DNA of 61,800 bases from Flavobacteriales bacterium (GTDB lineage: Bacteria > Bacteroidota > Bacteroidia > Flavobacteriales_D > Crocinitomicaceae): NCBI GenBank assembly GCA_018883325.1, contig VEQH01000016.1, forward strand, positions 1-61,800. The letters run 5' to 3'. Positions 42,368 through 52,272 of this stretch are shown in pieces. The notes beneath the pieces are model-generated. The model searched no databases and was not told the origin of the DNA. It saw nothing but the letters and a program-made list of their open reading frames with translations. The position numbers and the translations under genes are program-made. How positions within the stretch are numbered: position 1 is the stretch's first letter; every line of letters starts with the position of its first letter.

Positions 42368-42984
42368 AGTAACACAGATGGCTCAAAGTTATAACTTATA
42401 ATTAAGTTTTCTTTTCGTAAGGTTTTTATTTTAACGTTTCTCCATCCATCCTTATCGAGCATTTTGCATAGAAAACCAAATTCTGTTTTTTGCTCAATCA
42501 GCAATTCTTTCCTAAAATCAATTCCATTTCTTTCATTGAGTTTAAACATTGCTTCTTTTATAGTCCAAGCGATGCTTAGGTTTTCTTTGTCTTCACCAAA
42601 AAGAATCAATTCATTTTCATTAAGAAATCGATCTTTAATTTTAATAACCCGTTCATTTATTTCCTCTATATCCATTCCAATATTGAAAGGTGCCTTTAGA
42701 ATAGCAATAAAATTTTGAGAATGACTTATTGAAATAAAATCAGTTGAATCAGTTAATAAAGGTTTTCTGTCTTCATTATAAAGTATTTCTATTTTCCCAA
42801 TAGTTTTATTTCTTAGTTCCCTGATTTGTAAAAATTCTTGTTTCCTAAAATGATTAGTGATTGAATTTAAAATTCGTTCTTCATTATAGGTTAAATAAGT
42901 AGAATTTATCTCGCTTTTGGGTTCAACAAAGAGCGATAAAAAATTATTTTCTTCCAGATTTATGAATTCTTTTATTTCTTGCAT
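42364..42984 (-). CDS. 4'-phosphopantetheinyl transferase superfamily protein
   Basis: The 206-residue protein transfers phosphopantetheine from CoA to carrier proteins. Magnesium and CoA motifs are visible: FISISHSQNFIAILKAPFN, NIGMDIEEINERVIKIKDRF with the Asp and Glu, and IAWTIKEAMFKLNERNGIDF with the WxxKEA box. This is Sfp-like rather than AcpS-like in length. The first gene of the leftward chain, it overlaps the GGGP-synthase start by four bases. Substrate protein is unknown; fatty-acid ACP is likely because no NRPS or PKS genes are near. Confidence 0.92.
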   Translation of the reverse strand: MQEIKEFINLEENNFLSLFVEPKSEINSTYLTYNEERILNSITNHFRKQEFLQIRELRNKTIGKIEILYNEDRKPLLTDSTDFISISHSQNFIAILKAPFNIGMDIEEINERVIKIKDRFLNENELILFGEDKENLSIAWTIKEAMFKLNERNGIDFRKELLIEQKTEFGFLCKMLDKDGWRNVKIKTLRKENLIISYNFEPSVLL

Positions 42985-43091
42985 CTAATAATCAGCTAAT
43001 TATTATTTAAAACCAAATGTTACAGACAAAGATGTTAAAATAAATTCAATTTAATTTTTTTTAACATGAAGTGTTGCAACTTGATTTTTTC

Positions 43092-43099
43092 TATATTTA
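43092..43099 (+). promoter_or_regulatory. Bacteroidota -7 box of the TonB-receptor operon
   Basis: TATATTTA fits the consensus with one change. A GTTGCAACTTG tract about 20 bases upstream supplies the TTG of the -33 region. The leader to the ATG at 43144 is about 40 bases. Confidence 0.5.
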
Positions 43100-43143
43100 C
43101 AAGCTTAAATTTGCAAAAACTATAACATTTTATACGCATAATT

Positions 43144-46100
43144 ATGGTGGGTAAGATTAAAATATTGTTAATAAGTGTATTGATGTCAAGCACTTATCTC
43201 TTTTCTCAATCAGGTTTGGGAACAGTAAAAGGAACGGTAAAAGACGAAGCCAATGGTCAAACATTGCCTTTGAGTAAAGTATTACTGATTCAAAATGGAA
43301 ACATCAAAGGGGGGGCAAACACAGATTTTGATGGGAAATTCCAAATCAATGGTGTTCAACCTGGGACTTATGATGTAGAAGTTCGAAACGCGGATGGTTA
43401 TCAGCCTTCTGTAATTACAGGAGTGAGCGTTTCACCTGACAAAATCACTTTCCTTGACAATTTGACTTTGGCTAAGCCAAAAGATGTGAAAGAGTTGGAG
43501 GAGGTAAAAGTTGTTGCCTACCGTGTTCCACTAATCGATAAAGATGGTGGTGCTTCAGGTTCGACAGTAACGAGAGAAGACATCACTCGTTTACCTGTAC
43601 GTTCGGCAGCAGGTGTTGCTTCAACAGTTGGAGGGGTAAACACGAATGAAGGTTCAGGAGACATTTCTGTTCGTGGTTCTCGTTCAGATGGTACTTATTA
43701 TTATATAGATGGTATCAAAGTTCGAGGTTCAGCAAGTTTACCTAAATCAGCTCTTGAAGAAGTTTCTGTAATCACGGGTGGTGTTCCTGCCAACTACGGT
43801 GACGTTACTGGTGGTATCATTTCCATTACAACAAGAGGCCCATCAGCTACCTATTTTGGTAGTGTTGAAGCGGTTTCATCTGGACTTTATTTAAAAGGAG
43901 CAGATCCTGATGGATATGACGGAAAAGTTTTTGGTTTAGATAAATATGGTTATAACCTTGTTGAAGGAATGTTATCAGGTCCTTTATTAATGCAAAAAGA
44001 TTCAACAGGTAAAAAAACAAAACCGAAATTAGGTTTCTTAATTTCTGCAAACTACACAGATCAATTAGACAATCGTCCATTAGCTGGTGGAGGATATAGA
44101 ATTAAAAAAGAGGTTAGAGATGAATTAATTGCTAATCCATTAAGACCAACATCTACAGGTTTCGGAACATTCCACAACGCTTTGTTCTTGAGACAATCAG
44201 ATTTCGAAAAAGTAGCATGGAGAATGAATACAAGAAATACTGATTTTTCTGCACAAGTAAAAATTGATGTTAATACAGGTCCATCTGTAAACTTACAATT
44301 TGGTGGTTCAATGAACTACCGTTCTGGAAATGATTACAATTATGCAGGTTCTTTATTGAATTTTCAAAATTTTGGTATCACCCAAGGTTTAGATTACAGA
44401 GTTTTTGGACGTTTAACACAGCGCTTTACTAACGAAAAAGAAGGAAGCAGTTCAAAAATTAAATCTGCTTTATATAATATCATGGTGGATTACTCAAAAT
44501 CAACAGTTGATAGATTTGATCCTAAACACAGATATGATATTTTTAATTATGGTCACGTAGGTAAATTTGAAACTTCTCGTCGTCCATCTTACGAGTTCGA
44601 TCCAGCAACTCAAACTTATGTTCACAATGGATTCAGAGATTTAGAAGTAGCATTTACGCCATCTGAAACTAACGCTGCATTAGCGGCAATCACAACTCAA
44701 TATTTTAACATCTATCAAGATTCTCCAGTAGGTCGTTATGAAAACTTATTCCAAATTCAACAAGGTAATGCCTTGAGAAATGGTGACCAACCAGCTTCTG
44801 TCTATGGTATTTGGAGTAACATAGGTACACCGTTTAACTTCTTTGGAAAAACTGAAAACGACCAATTCCGTGTAACTGGTGCAGGTTCAGTAGTTTTAGG
44901 TGACCACAGTATTTCATTAGGGTTCGAGTATGAACAACGTGTTGATAGAGGATGGACATCTGGTACAACAACTGGTGGTGGTAACAATGGACCAATCGGT
45001 ATTTGGACAATTGCTAGACAGTTGGCTAACTTCCACATTACAGAGCTTGACTTAAACAGTGGAACAATTTCAGATTCAGGTTCATTTAAAACAATCACTT
45101 ACGATCGTTTGAACACAGGGTATGCAAATACATCTGGAACAGGTGAATATGGTGGACAGTTAAACAATGACAACCAATCTTTCTTCGATTATAATTTAAG
45201 AAATAAATTAAACTTAAACGCTTCAGGAAGTGACTTCATTGACATTGATAACTATGACCCATCACTATTTAGTTTAGATATGTTTTCACCAGATGAGTTA
45301 TTAAATGGAGGTAATTCTTATGTTTCTTACTGGGGATTTGATCACACAGGTAAAAAAGTGAAAGGTGTTACAGACATTAATAAATACTTCAACGAATTTG
45401 ATGAAAACGGAAATTATAAGCGATTTGTAGGTGCATTCCAACCAATTTATATGGCTGGTTATGTAATGGACAAGTTTGCATTTAATGACATTGTATTTAA
45501 CGTTGGTGTTCGTGTCGATGTATTTGATGCAAATCAACCAGTTTTGAAAGATCCATATTTATTTTACAATGCAAGAACAGCAAAAGAAGCTAGAGCATTG
45601 AAAGAATCAGATCCGAACCAATATTCTTGGGTAGAAATTCCAGAAAGTGTAGGTGACGATTATATTGTTTATGTGAATGATGTAAACAACCCATCTGCAA
45701 TTAACGGTTTCAGAACTGGACAAAGCTGGTATAATTCAGTTGGAACACCAATTGAAGATCCAAAATTAGTTAGAGGTGCAGCTGGTATTGCTCCTTGGTT
45801 ACTAGATCCTTCATTAGAAACTCCAAACGCTTCAGCATTCGAAGATTACAAAGCTCAAATCAATGTAATGCCACGTGTTGCTTTTTCATTTCCTATTTCT
45901 GATGAAGCATCTTTCTTTGCTCATTACGATATCTTAACAAAACGTCCTACATCAGGATTTAGATTTGATCCTTTTGATTATCAATACATTCAGTCAAGAA
46001 GTGCTATTATTGATAATTCAAATTTGAAACCAGAAACTACTGTTGATTACGAATTAGGTTTCCAACAAGTTTTATCTCGCACCTCCTCAGTAAAGATTTC

Positions 46101-46917
46101 TGCGTTCTATAGAGAACAAAGAAACAACGTACAGTTAATCAACGTTTTTGAAGCTTATCCAGCAACGTACAGAACTTACGGTAATCGTGACTTTGGAACA
46201 GTAAAAGGAATGACAATTGCTTACGATTTAAGACAAACTGGAAACATTAGAATGACAGCAAATTACACACTTCAATTCGCAGACGGAACGGGTTCTGATG
46301 CGACTTCAGCTCAATCATTGGTAAATGCAGGTTTACCTAACTTAAGAAACATTTTCCCTTATTCTTACGATCAAAGACATGCTTTCGCATTCACATTTGA
46401 CTACAGATATGGTGAAGGTGAAGACTACAACGGTCCAATGATTGGTAAAACTAAATTATTAGAGAACGTTGGTTTAAACTTATTCTCTAATGTTTATTCT
46501 GGATCTCCTTATTCTTCTCAAACTTTCATTACTGATGAGGGTATTGGAAACCTTAACGCAGGTTTAAATGGAACTTTAAATGGTTCTAGATTACCTTGGT
46601 CTTACAGATTGGATTTACAATTGGACAAAACAATCAATTTAGAATTCAAGAAAAAAGATGATAAAAAGAAAATGGCTTTCTTGAATATTTACATTAGAGC
46701 AACAAACTTGTTCAACCAATTCAACGTTTTGAATGTTTACAGAGCAACTGGAAACTGGGATGATGATGGTTATTTACAAGCTGCATCTACACAAACTTCA
46801 ATTCAAAATCAAATAGATGAGCAATCATTTAGAGATTATTATTCAATGAAAATTCAAAATCCATTCAACATTAGTTCACCAAGAACAATTCGTTTGGGTA
46901 TTAAATTAGATTTCTAA
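43144..46917 (+). CDS. TonB-dependent receptor with carboxypeptidase-regulatory-like domain
   Basis: The 1257-residue outer-membrane protein has signal peptide IKILLISVLMSSTYLFSQ. It continues with a CarboxypepD_reg-like domain (about residues 27-110, GTVKGTVKDEANGQTLPLSK), a plug domain (EEVKVVAYRVPLIDKDGGAS, VGGVNTNEGSGDISVRGSRS) and a long barrel ending with KIQNPFNISSPRTIRLGIKL and a final Phe. SusC-type architecture is clear, but no SusD-like partner follows. Instead it is 21 bases before a 1395-residue T9SS-type cargo gene and a PorV/PorQ-like gene. Substrate unknown. Confidence 0.93.
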   Translation: MVGKIKILLISVLMSSTYLFSQSGLGTVKGTVKDEANGQTLPLSKVLLIQNGNIKGGANTDFDGKFQINGVQPGTYDVEVRNADGYQPSVITGVSVSPDKITFLDNLTLAKPKDVKELEEVKVVAYRVPLIDKDGGASGSTVTREDITRLPVRSAAGVASTVGGVNTNEGSGDISVRGSRSDGTYYYIDGIKVRGSASLPKSALEEVSVITGGVPANYGDVTGGIISITTRGPSATYFGSVEAVSSGLYLKGADPDGYDGKVFGLDKYGYNLVEGMLSGPLLMQKDSTGKKTKPKLGFLISANYTDQLDNRPLAGGGYRIKKEVRDELIANPLRPTSTGFGTFHNALFLRQSDFEKVAWRMNTRNTDFSAQVKIDVNTGPSVNLQFGGSMNYRSGNDYNYAGSLLNFQNFGITQGLDYRVFGRLTQRFTNEKEGSSSKIKSALYNIMVDYSKSTVDRFDPKHRYDIFNYGHVGKFETSRRPSYEFDPATQTYVHNGFRDLEVAFTPSETNAALAAITTQYFNIYQDSPVGRYENLFQIQQGNALRNGDQPASVYGIWSNIGTPFNFFGKTENDQFRVTGAGSVVLGDHSISLGFEYEQRVDRGWTSGTTTGGGNNGPIGIWTIARQLANFHITELDLNSGTISDSGSFKTITYDRLNTGYANTSGTGEYGGQLNNDNQSFFDYNLRNKLNLNASGSDFIDIDNYDPSLFSLDMFSPDELLNGGNSYVSYWGFDHTGKKVKGVTDINKYFNEFDENGNYKRFVGAFQPIYMAGYVMDKFAFNDIVFNVGVRVDVFDANQPVLKDPYLFYNARTAKEARALKESDPNQYSWVEIPESVGDDYIVYVNDVNNPSAINGFRTGQSWYNSVGTPIEDPKLVRGAAGIAPWLLDPSLETPNASAFEDYKAQINVMPRVAFSFPISDEASFFAHYDILTKRPTSGFRFDPFDYQYIQSRSAIIDNSNLKPETTVDYELGFQQVLSRTSSVKISAFYREQRNNVQLINVFEAYPATYRTYGNRDFGTVKGMTIAYDLRQTGNIRMTANYTLQFADGTGSDATSAQSLVNAGLPNLRNIFPYSYDQRHAFAFTFDYRYGEGEDYNGPMIGKTKLLENVGLNLFSNVYSGSPYSSQTFITDEGIGNLNAGLNGTLNGSRLPWSYRLDLQLDKTINLEFKKKDDKKKMAFLNIYIRATNLFNQFNVLNVYRATGNWDDDGYLQAASTQTSIQNQIDEQSFRDYYSMKIQNPFNISSPRTIRLGIKLDF

Positions 46918-46938
46918 TAAAAAGAAAAACATAGCAAT

Positions 46939-49900
46939 ATGAAAAGTAAAATTATAGCGGTAGTTCTTGGAGTAGGATTTTTCTGTTCAAATGCTTTTGG
47001 ATATTATGGTCCAAATGACAAATCAGGAAAAGAAAAACCGAAACCTAAAGGTGCAAATTGTAGCCCCGCAACAGCAAAGTTGATTATGGAATTCAACGAT
47101 GTTAAAGCATTGATTGAACAAGGTGGTAGTATGTTTCAAAACAGAGCTGCTGGTGTATCTTCTTATGAAGTTCCAAAAGGTAGTAATCGCTTTGCAATTT
47201 TCGCAGGTGCTTTATGGATGGGAGGAACAGATATTAATGGTCAGTTAAAACTTGCGGCATTGAGATTCCGTCAAGGTAATGACTTTTGGCCTGGCCCATT
47301 AACTGTAACACCTGGAACCGGAACTTTCAACCCAGGGAATCCAGTGGGAGATGGTGCAACTAGAGATTTCGGTGAAGCTAATATTGACCCAGACCAATGT
47401 ATTGCTTATGACAAATTCTATACAATTAGAAAAGCTGAAGTTATTCGTTTTAATATTTGGTGGGAATGTAACTCAGGTATTACAACTGAAGGTTGTGACG
47501 ATGTTGTACAACCATCGAATGATGAATTAAACAGAATTTATGGTTGGCCAGCTCACGGTGATGTTTCTCGTGGTCAAGATTATTTCTTAGCTCCTTTTTA
47601 TGATAGAGATGCTGATGGAAACTACAATCCTGACAATGGAGACCACCCTTGGTATGATGATATTTTAGGTAGAGATGATATTGAATGTGGTGTTGATCGT
47701 AGAGTTTCTCTTTATGGTGATGAAACTCATTGGTGGGTATTTAATGATAAAGGAAATATCCATACAGAAACAAGTGGTGATCCAATCGGAATGGAGATAA
47801 GAGCTCAAGCATTTACGTTTGCAACAAATGACGAAGTAAATAGAATGACATTTTATAACTATGAAATGATCAATAGAGGAACTCAAACTTTGTACAATAC
47901 ATATTTTGCACAATTCTTAGATGCTGACCTTGGTAACTATGCGGATGACTACACAGGTTGTGACGTATCAAGAGGTTTAGGTTATATGTACAATGGTGAT
48001 TTGAATGACGAAAGTGATGGTGGTCGTTTAGGTTATGGTCAAAATCCTCCAGCAATAGGTGTTGACTTCTTCGAAGGTCCTTACCAAGATGCAGACGGAA
48101 TTGATAATCCAGGTCCTTATTTTGATGAGGCTACTCAAACAGAAGTTGTTCCAACTGTTATTAATGCACTTGCAAATAATGGTATTATTTACAAAGGAAT
48201 TGGAATTGGTTATTCTGATGGTATAATTGACAATGAGCGTTTTGGTATGCGTCGTTTTACCTACTTTACTTCAACTTCAGCATACCCATATAATGACCCA
48301 GGACCAGCTGCAGAGTACTATAACTTTATGGAAGGTCAATGGGCAAACGGTTCTGAAATGTTCTATGGTGGTTTAGGTTACCAAGGATCAACTGGCGTTT
48401 CAACTGTGCTTTCTGATTATATGTTCCCAGGTGAATCAGATCCTTTACATTGGTCAACAGGTGGAGAAGATATGTCCTCATTGTTCCCGAATGGTTGGGA
48501 TGAATCAACAAACAACAACCCTCCAGGAGATAGACGTTTTGTTCAATCAGCAGGTCCATTTACTTTACGACCAGGTGCAATTAATAACATCACTGTAGGT
48601 ATTGTTTATGGTAGAAGTACTGACGGAGATTTATTTGCATCAGTGAATGCAATGAAACGTGCAGATACAAAAGCACAAGCTTTATTTGATGCATGTTTTA
48701 AAATTCTTTCTCCTCCAGACGCTCCTAAATTAACTATTCAGGAATTGGAAAATGAATTGATTCTATTGTTAGAAAACCCTTCTTCATCAAATAACTATCA
48801 AGAAAAATATGAAGAATTGGATGAGATTAACATAATCGACCCAACAGTAGATCGTTTTTACAGATTTGAAGGATATCAAATTTACCAGTTGAAAAGTTCA
48901 GATGTTTCTGTTGCTGATATTGCTGATGTAACAAAAGCAAGATTGGTTGCTCAATCTGATATCAAAAACGGAGTAAGTAGAGTAATTAATTTCGAATTTG
49001 ACGAAGCTTTAGGTTTTTCAGTTCCAGTAGAAAAAGTAAATGGCGCAAATGAAGGTATTAAACATTCATATAGAATTACTGAAGATGCATTTGCTTTAGG
49101 AACAAGAACGCTTGTTAACCATAAAACTTATTACTATGTGGCGGTTGCTTATGCATACAATAACTTCAAAAAATATGATCCAAATGATGCATTATTCTTA
49201 GATGGTCAAAAAATCCCTTATATTTCTTCACGTTTGAATTTTGACGGAACTGCAATTAGTGCTGTTGCAGCTGTACCTCACAACCCAATGCCAGAAGCAG
49301 GTGGAACAAATCAAGTAATTGAATATGGTTCATCTCCACTGATTACAAGAGTTGATGGTTACGGAAATGGAAACAGATCATTAGAGTTTACTTCTTCAAC
49401 ATTGAAATCAGTTCTAACAGATGGTTACGTAGCAAATCCAACTTATGATTATGGTAAAGGTCCAATTAATATCAAAGTTGTAGACCCATTAAATTTAGCT
49501 AACGGTTATTTTGAATGTAAATTTAGAAATTACAACGTTGGTACATCAGGTAATGCAGCAGATACAGCTAGCTGGACAATATACCGCTATGACCAAAAAG
49601 GAGGTAATATTTTAGATTCTGTAAGATCTGAAAGAACATTGGAAAATGATAATGAACAAATTATTCCTGATTGGGGAATTTCAGTTCAAATCTATCAAAA
49701 CAAATATTTCTTCCCAGCAGGAACAGGAAACTTAGCAGCTAGAACAACAGATATGATTGAGTCTTCAGTAGTTTTTGCTGACTCTTCAAAAAGATGGTTG
49801 TCAGGAGTAACAGATAATGATGCTTATTATCCAACTAACTGGATTCGTTCGGGAGATTATTCACCTGATACTGATTTAGATTGTCTTCCTGACGGTGCTA

Positions 49901-51126
49901 CATATTTAAATCCTTGTAATTATAAAGATGAAGTTGGTGCTGATCCAAATCAAAAATATGAGGCTTTATTAAATGGTACAATGGCTCCTCATAGATTAGT
50001 TGGTTACCAGGCTGATTATATGCCTTTAGCTTACTATAAATCTGCAAGTGGTCCAGGTTCTGCTAAAACAAATGCTTCTATCAGTTTCTTGCCAAGTGTT
50101 AATATTGTTTTAACTAGTGATAAGAGTTTATGGACTCGTTGTCCAGTTATTGAACTTGGAAGAAATACGAACTTAAATGTTGGTAACGCTGAACCAGGTG
50201 GAATGAGAAAAAGCCAAAGTGTTGATAAAAATGGTAATCCTGATGGAACAGGTACTGGTATGGGTTGGTTCCCTGGTTATGCTGTTGATTTAGAATCTGG
50301 TGCACGTTTGTACATGGCTTTTGGTGAGAATTCATTCTTAGGTGGTGAAAATGGTGCTGATATGATTTGGAATCCAACAGATAGATTAGTAAGTAATGTT
50401 GGAACACCTTTAATGGGTGGTATGCATCCAGTTTATGTATTCAGTTACAAACAAGCTTCTATCAATGGATATATTTCAGGATTTGATTTCCCTGCGTATG
50501 TTCCAAGTGAAGCAGAAACTAACGGTACAAACTTCTTGTTACAAAAATGGATGCAAGTTGAAACAAACGACGCTCAAGCTAAACGTGAATTGTACGGAAG
50601 TTTATCTTGGATTTCATACCCTGTTGCAAACACTGGATATGATGTTGACCCAATTAATGGTTTACCTACTGATGTAACGATTAGATTGAGAATTAATAAA
50701 GAATACAAAAACTTCGTAGGTACAGGTGAAAATGGTGGTAAACCTATGTATTCTTGGAGTATGGATGAAATCGCTACAGTTGTTGGATCTAAGGATCAAT
50801 TGAAAGAAGCTTTGGATATGATTAACGTTGTTCCAAATCCTTACTATGCTTTCTCTGAGTACGAAAGAACTAGAATTGAAACGAAAGTTAAAATCACTAA
50901 TTTACCTGAAAAATGTACTGTGAAAATTTACACTACAAATGGTAAGCTTGTTAGAACTTTCTTGAAAGATAGTCCTGTTACTTCTTTAGATTGGGATTTA
51001 ACAAACGCAAAAGCTATTCCTATCGCGAGTGGTATTTATCTAATTCATGTTGAAGTTCCTGAAGTTGGAGAAAAAGTACTTAAGTTCTTCGGTGGAATGA
51101 GACAAGTTGATTTACAAGGTATTTAA
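46939..51126 (+). CDS. Large exported protein with T9SS-type C-terminal domain
   Basis: The 1395-residue protein has signal peptide IIAVVLGVGFFCSNAFGYYG. The N-terminal third has the pattern RFAIFAGALWMGGTDINGQL and VIRFNIWWECNSGITTEG, and aspartate-rich, possibly calcium-binding stretches (FYDRDADGNYNPDNGDHPWY). The last 90 residues form a sorting-type domain: NVVPNPYYAFSEYERTRIE, KCTVKIYTTNGKLVRTF, then PIASGIYLIHVEVPEVGEKV. The enzyme or binding role is unknown. It lies between a TonB receptor and a PorV/PorQ-like protein gene with gaps of 21 and 18 bases; I infer a surface complex. Confidence 0.85.
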   Translation: MKSKIIAVVLGVGFFCSNAFGYYGPNDKSGKEKPKPKGANCSPATAKLIMEFNDVKALIEQGGSMFQNRAAGVSSYEVPKGSNRFAIFAGALWMGGTDINGQLKLAALRFRQGNDFWPGPLTVTPGTGTFNPGNPVGDGATRDFGEANIDPDQCIAYDKFYTIRKAEVIRFNIWWECNSGITTEGCDDVVQPSNDELNRIYGWPAHGDVSRGQDYFLAPFYDRDADGNYNPDNGDHPWYDDILGRDDIECGVDRRVSLYGDETHWWVFNDKGNIHTETSGDPIGMEIRAQAFTFATNDEVNRMTFYNYEMINRGTQTLYNTYFAQFLDADLGNYADDYTGCDVSRGLGYMYNGDLNDESDGGRLGYGQNPPAIGVDFFEGPYQDADGIDNPGPYFDEATQTEVVPTVINALANNGIIYKGIGIGYSDGIIDNERFGMRRFTYFTSTSAYPYNDPGPAAEYYNFMEGQWANGSEMFYGGLGYQGSTGVSTVLSDYMFPGESDPLHWSTGGEDMSSLFPNGWDESTNNNPPGDRRFVQSAGPFTLRPGAINNITVGIVYGRSTDGDLFASVNAMKRADTKAQALFDACFKILSPPDAPKLTIQELENELILLLENPSSSNNYQEKYEELDEINIIDPTVDRFYRFEGYQIYQLKSSDVSVADIADVTKARLVAQSDIKNGVSRVINFEFDEALGFSVPVEKVNGANEGIKHSYRITEDAFALGTRTLVNHKTYYYVAVAYAYNNFKKYDPNDALFLDGQKIPYISSRLNFDGTAISAVAAVPHNPMPEAGGTNQVIEYGSSPLITRVDGYGNGNRSLEFTSSTLKSVLTDGYVANPTYDYGKGPINIKVVDPLNLANGYFECKFRNYNVGTSGNAADTASWTIYRYDQKGGNILDSVRSERTLENDNEQIIPDWGISVQIYQNKYFFPAGTGNLAARTTDMIESSVVFADSSKRWLSGVTDNDAYYPTNWIRSGDYSPDTDLDCLPDGATYLNPCNYKDEVGADPNQKYEALLNGTMAPHRLVGYQADYMPLAYYKSASGPGSAKTNASISFLPSVNIVLTSDKSLWTRCPVIELGRNTNLNVGNAEPGGMRKSQSVDKNGNPDGTGTGMGWFPGYAVDLESGARLYMAFGENSFLGGENGADMIWNPTDRLVSNVGTPLMGGMHPVYVFSYKQASINGYISGFDFPAYVPSEAETNGTNFLLQKWMQVETNDAQAKRELYGSLSWISYPVANTGYDVDPINGLPTDVTIRLRINKEYKNFVGTGENGGKPMYSWSMDEIATVVGSKDQLKEALDMINVVPNPYYAFSEYERTRIETKVKITNLPEKCTVKIYTTNGKLVRTFLKDSPVTSLDWDLTNAKAIPIASGIYLIHVEVPEVGEKVLKFFGGMRQVDLQGI

Positions 51127-51144
51127 TATAATTGATTAGACATT

Positions 51145-52200
51145 ATGAAAAGTTTAGTTCAAAAAATAACATTAGGTCTTTCTTTAGTTTCAACATTGTA
51201 TGTTGCTGCTGGAAATGAGGACAGAGTTGGTTCAGCAGGGGCATCACATTTATTGGTAAATCCTTGGGCAAGAAGTAGTGCACTTGCAGACGCAACTATC
51301 GCTAATTCAAATGGGTTAGAAGCTACATTTACAAATATCGCTGGTTTAGCATTTACAGATAAAACCCAAATCAAATTCAATTATTCAAATTGGATGGGAA
51401 ATGCGGGGATTAAATTAAATGGTGCTGGGATTGCACAACGAATTTCAGAATCAGATGTTATTGCGATTAGTATCCAATCTATGAATTTTGGTGATATTCC
51501 AATAACCACGGTTGCGAACCCAGAAGGAAATATTGGTTTCTTTTCGCCAAGAGCAAATGTTTTCAATTTAGGTTATGCTCGTGAGTTTTCATCTAGTATT
51601 TATGGTGGAATTAACTTTAAAGTTATTTCAGAGAATATATCAAATATGAAAGCGAATGGTGTTGCCATTGACGCAGGTATCCGATACGTAACAGGTGAGA
51701 ATGATCAAATTAAATTTGGTATTGCATTGAAAAACGTTGGTCCTGTAATGAAATACAAAGGAGATGGTTTGGCACAACAAGCTGCTTATGTATCTACTGG
51801 TTTTATTGCTTCGTTAGAAGAACGTTCTGCAACTTTTGAAATGCCATCTTTATTGTCAATTGGAGGTTCTTACGATTTTATTTTTAATGAAATAAGTAAA
51901 TTAAACGTTGCATTAGGTTTCACTGCAAACTCATTTATGAATGACCAATACAGAATTGGTTTTGATTATGGAATGGTTACTCCTAAATTAGCTTTCAACG
52001 TTCGTGCAGGTTATGTTTATGAAAAAAACATATTAAGTGCTGAAAATCGTTCGAATGCATTGGTAGGTCCAACAGCAGGTTTCTCAATTGATGCTCTTGC
52101 CGGAAAAAACAAAAGTGCAATTGGTTTAGAATATTGTGCTCGTTTCGCTGGAGTTTTTGGAACAATTCATACAATTGGAGCTACTATCAGTTTAAAATAA
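51145..52200 (+). CDS. PorV/PorQ family outer-membrane protein
   Basis: The 351-residue protein has signal peptide LVQKITLGLSLVSTLYVAAG. A 14-stranded FadL-like barrel of the PorV/PorQ (UPF0164) family follows. The family motif GASHLLVNPWARSSALADAT is followed by NGLEATFTNIAGLAF (the NPA-type motif is degenerate here), then alternating amphipathic strands to IGATISLK. Known family members shuttle T9SS cargo to the attachment complex. Its place directly behind a T9SS cargo gene suggests it is a dedicated partner of that protein (inference). Confidence 0.87.
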   Translation: MKSLVQKITLGLSLVSTLYVAAGNEDRVGSAGASHLLVNPWARSSALADATIANSNGLEATFTNIAGLAFTDKTQIKFNYSNWMGNAGIKLNGAGIAQRISESDVIAISIQSMNFGDIPITTVANPEGNIGFFSPRANVFNLGYAREFSSSIYGGINFKVISENISNMKANGVAIDAGIRYVTGENDQIKFGIALKNVGPVMKYKGDGLAQQAAYVSTGFIASLEERSATFEMPSLLSIGGSYDFIFNEISKLNVALGFTANSFMNDQYRIGFDYGMVTPKLAFNVRAGYVYEKNILSAENRSNALVGPTAGFSIDALAGKNKSAIGLEYCARFAGVFGTIHTIGATISLK

Positions 52201-52206
52201 AATTAT

Positions 52207-52214
52207 TATCTTTA
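52207..52214 (+). promoter_or_regulatory. Possible -7 box before greA
   Basis: TATCTTTA fits the -7 consensus with one change and lies before, not after, the hairpin at 52223-52253. If used, the hairpin would be in the greA leader. Confidence 0.35.
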
Positions 52215-52222
52215 CGCAATGA

Positions 52223-52254
52223 AAGAGAGCTCTTAATGGGCTCTCTTCTTTTTG
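52223..52254 (+). terminator. Terminator between the T9SS operon and greA, possible leader attenuator
   Basis: AAGAGAGC pairs with GCTCTCTT and is followed by CTTTTTG. It would end the PorV/PorQ-like operon. It lies 20 bases before the greA ATG and, if transcription starts at the upstream box, would also act inside the greA leader. Confidence 0.75.
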
Positions 52255-52272
52255 TATAAAAAAATCGTAAAT

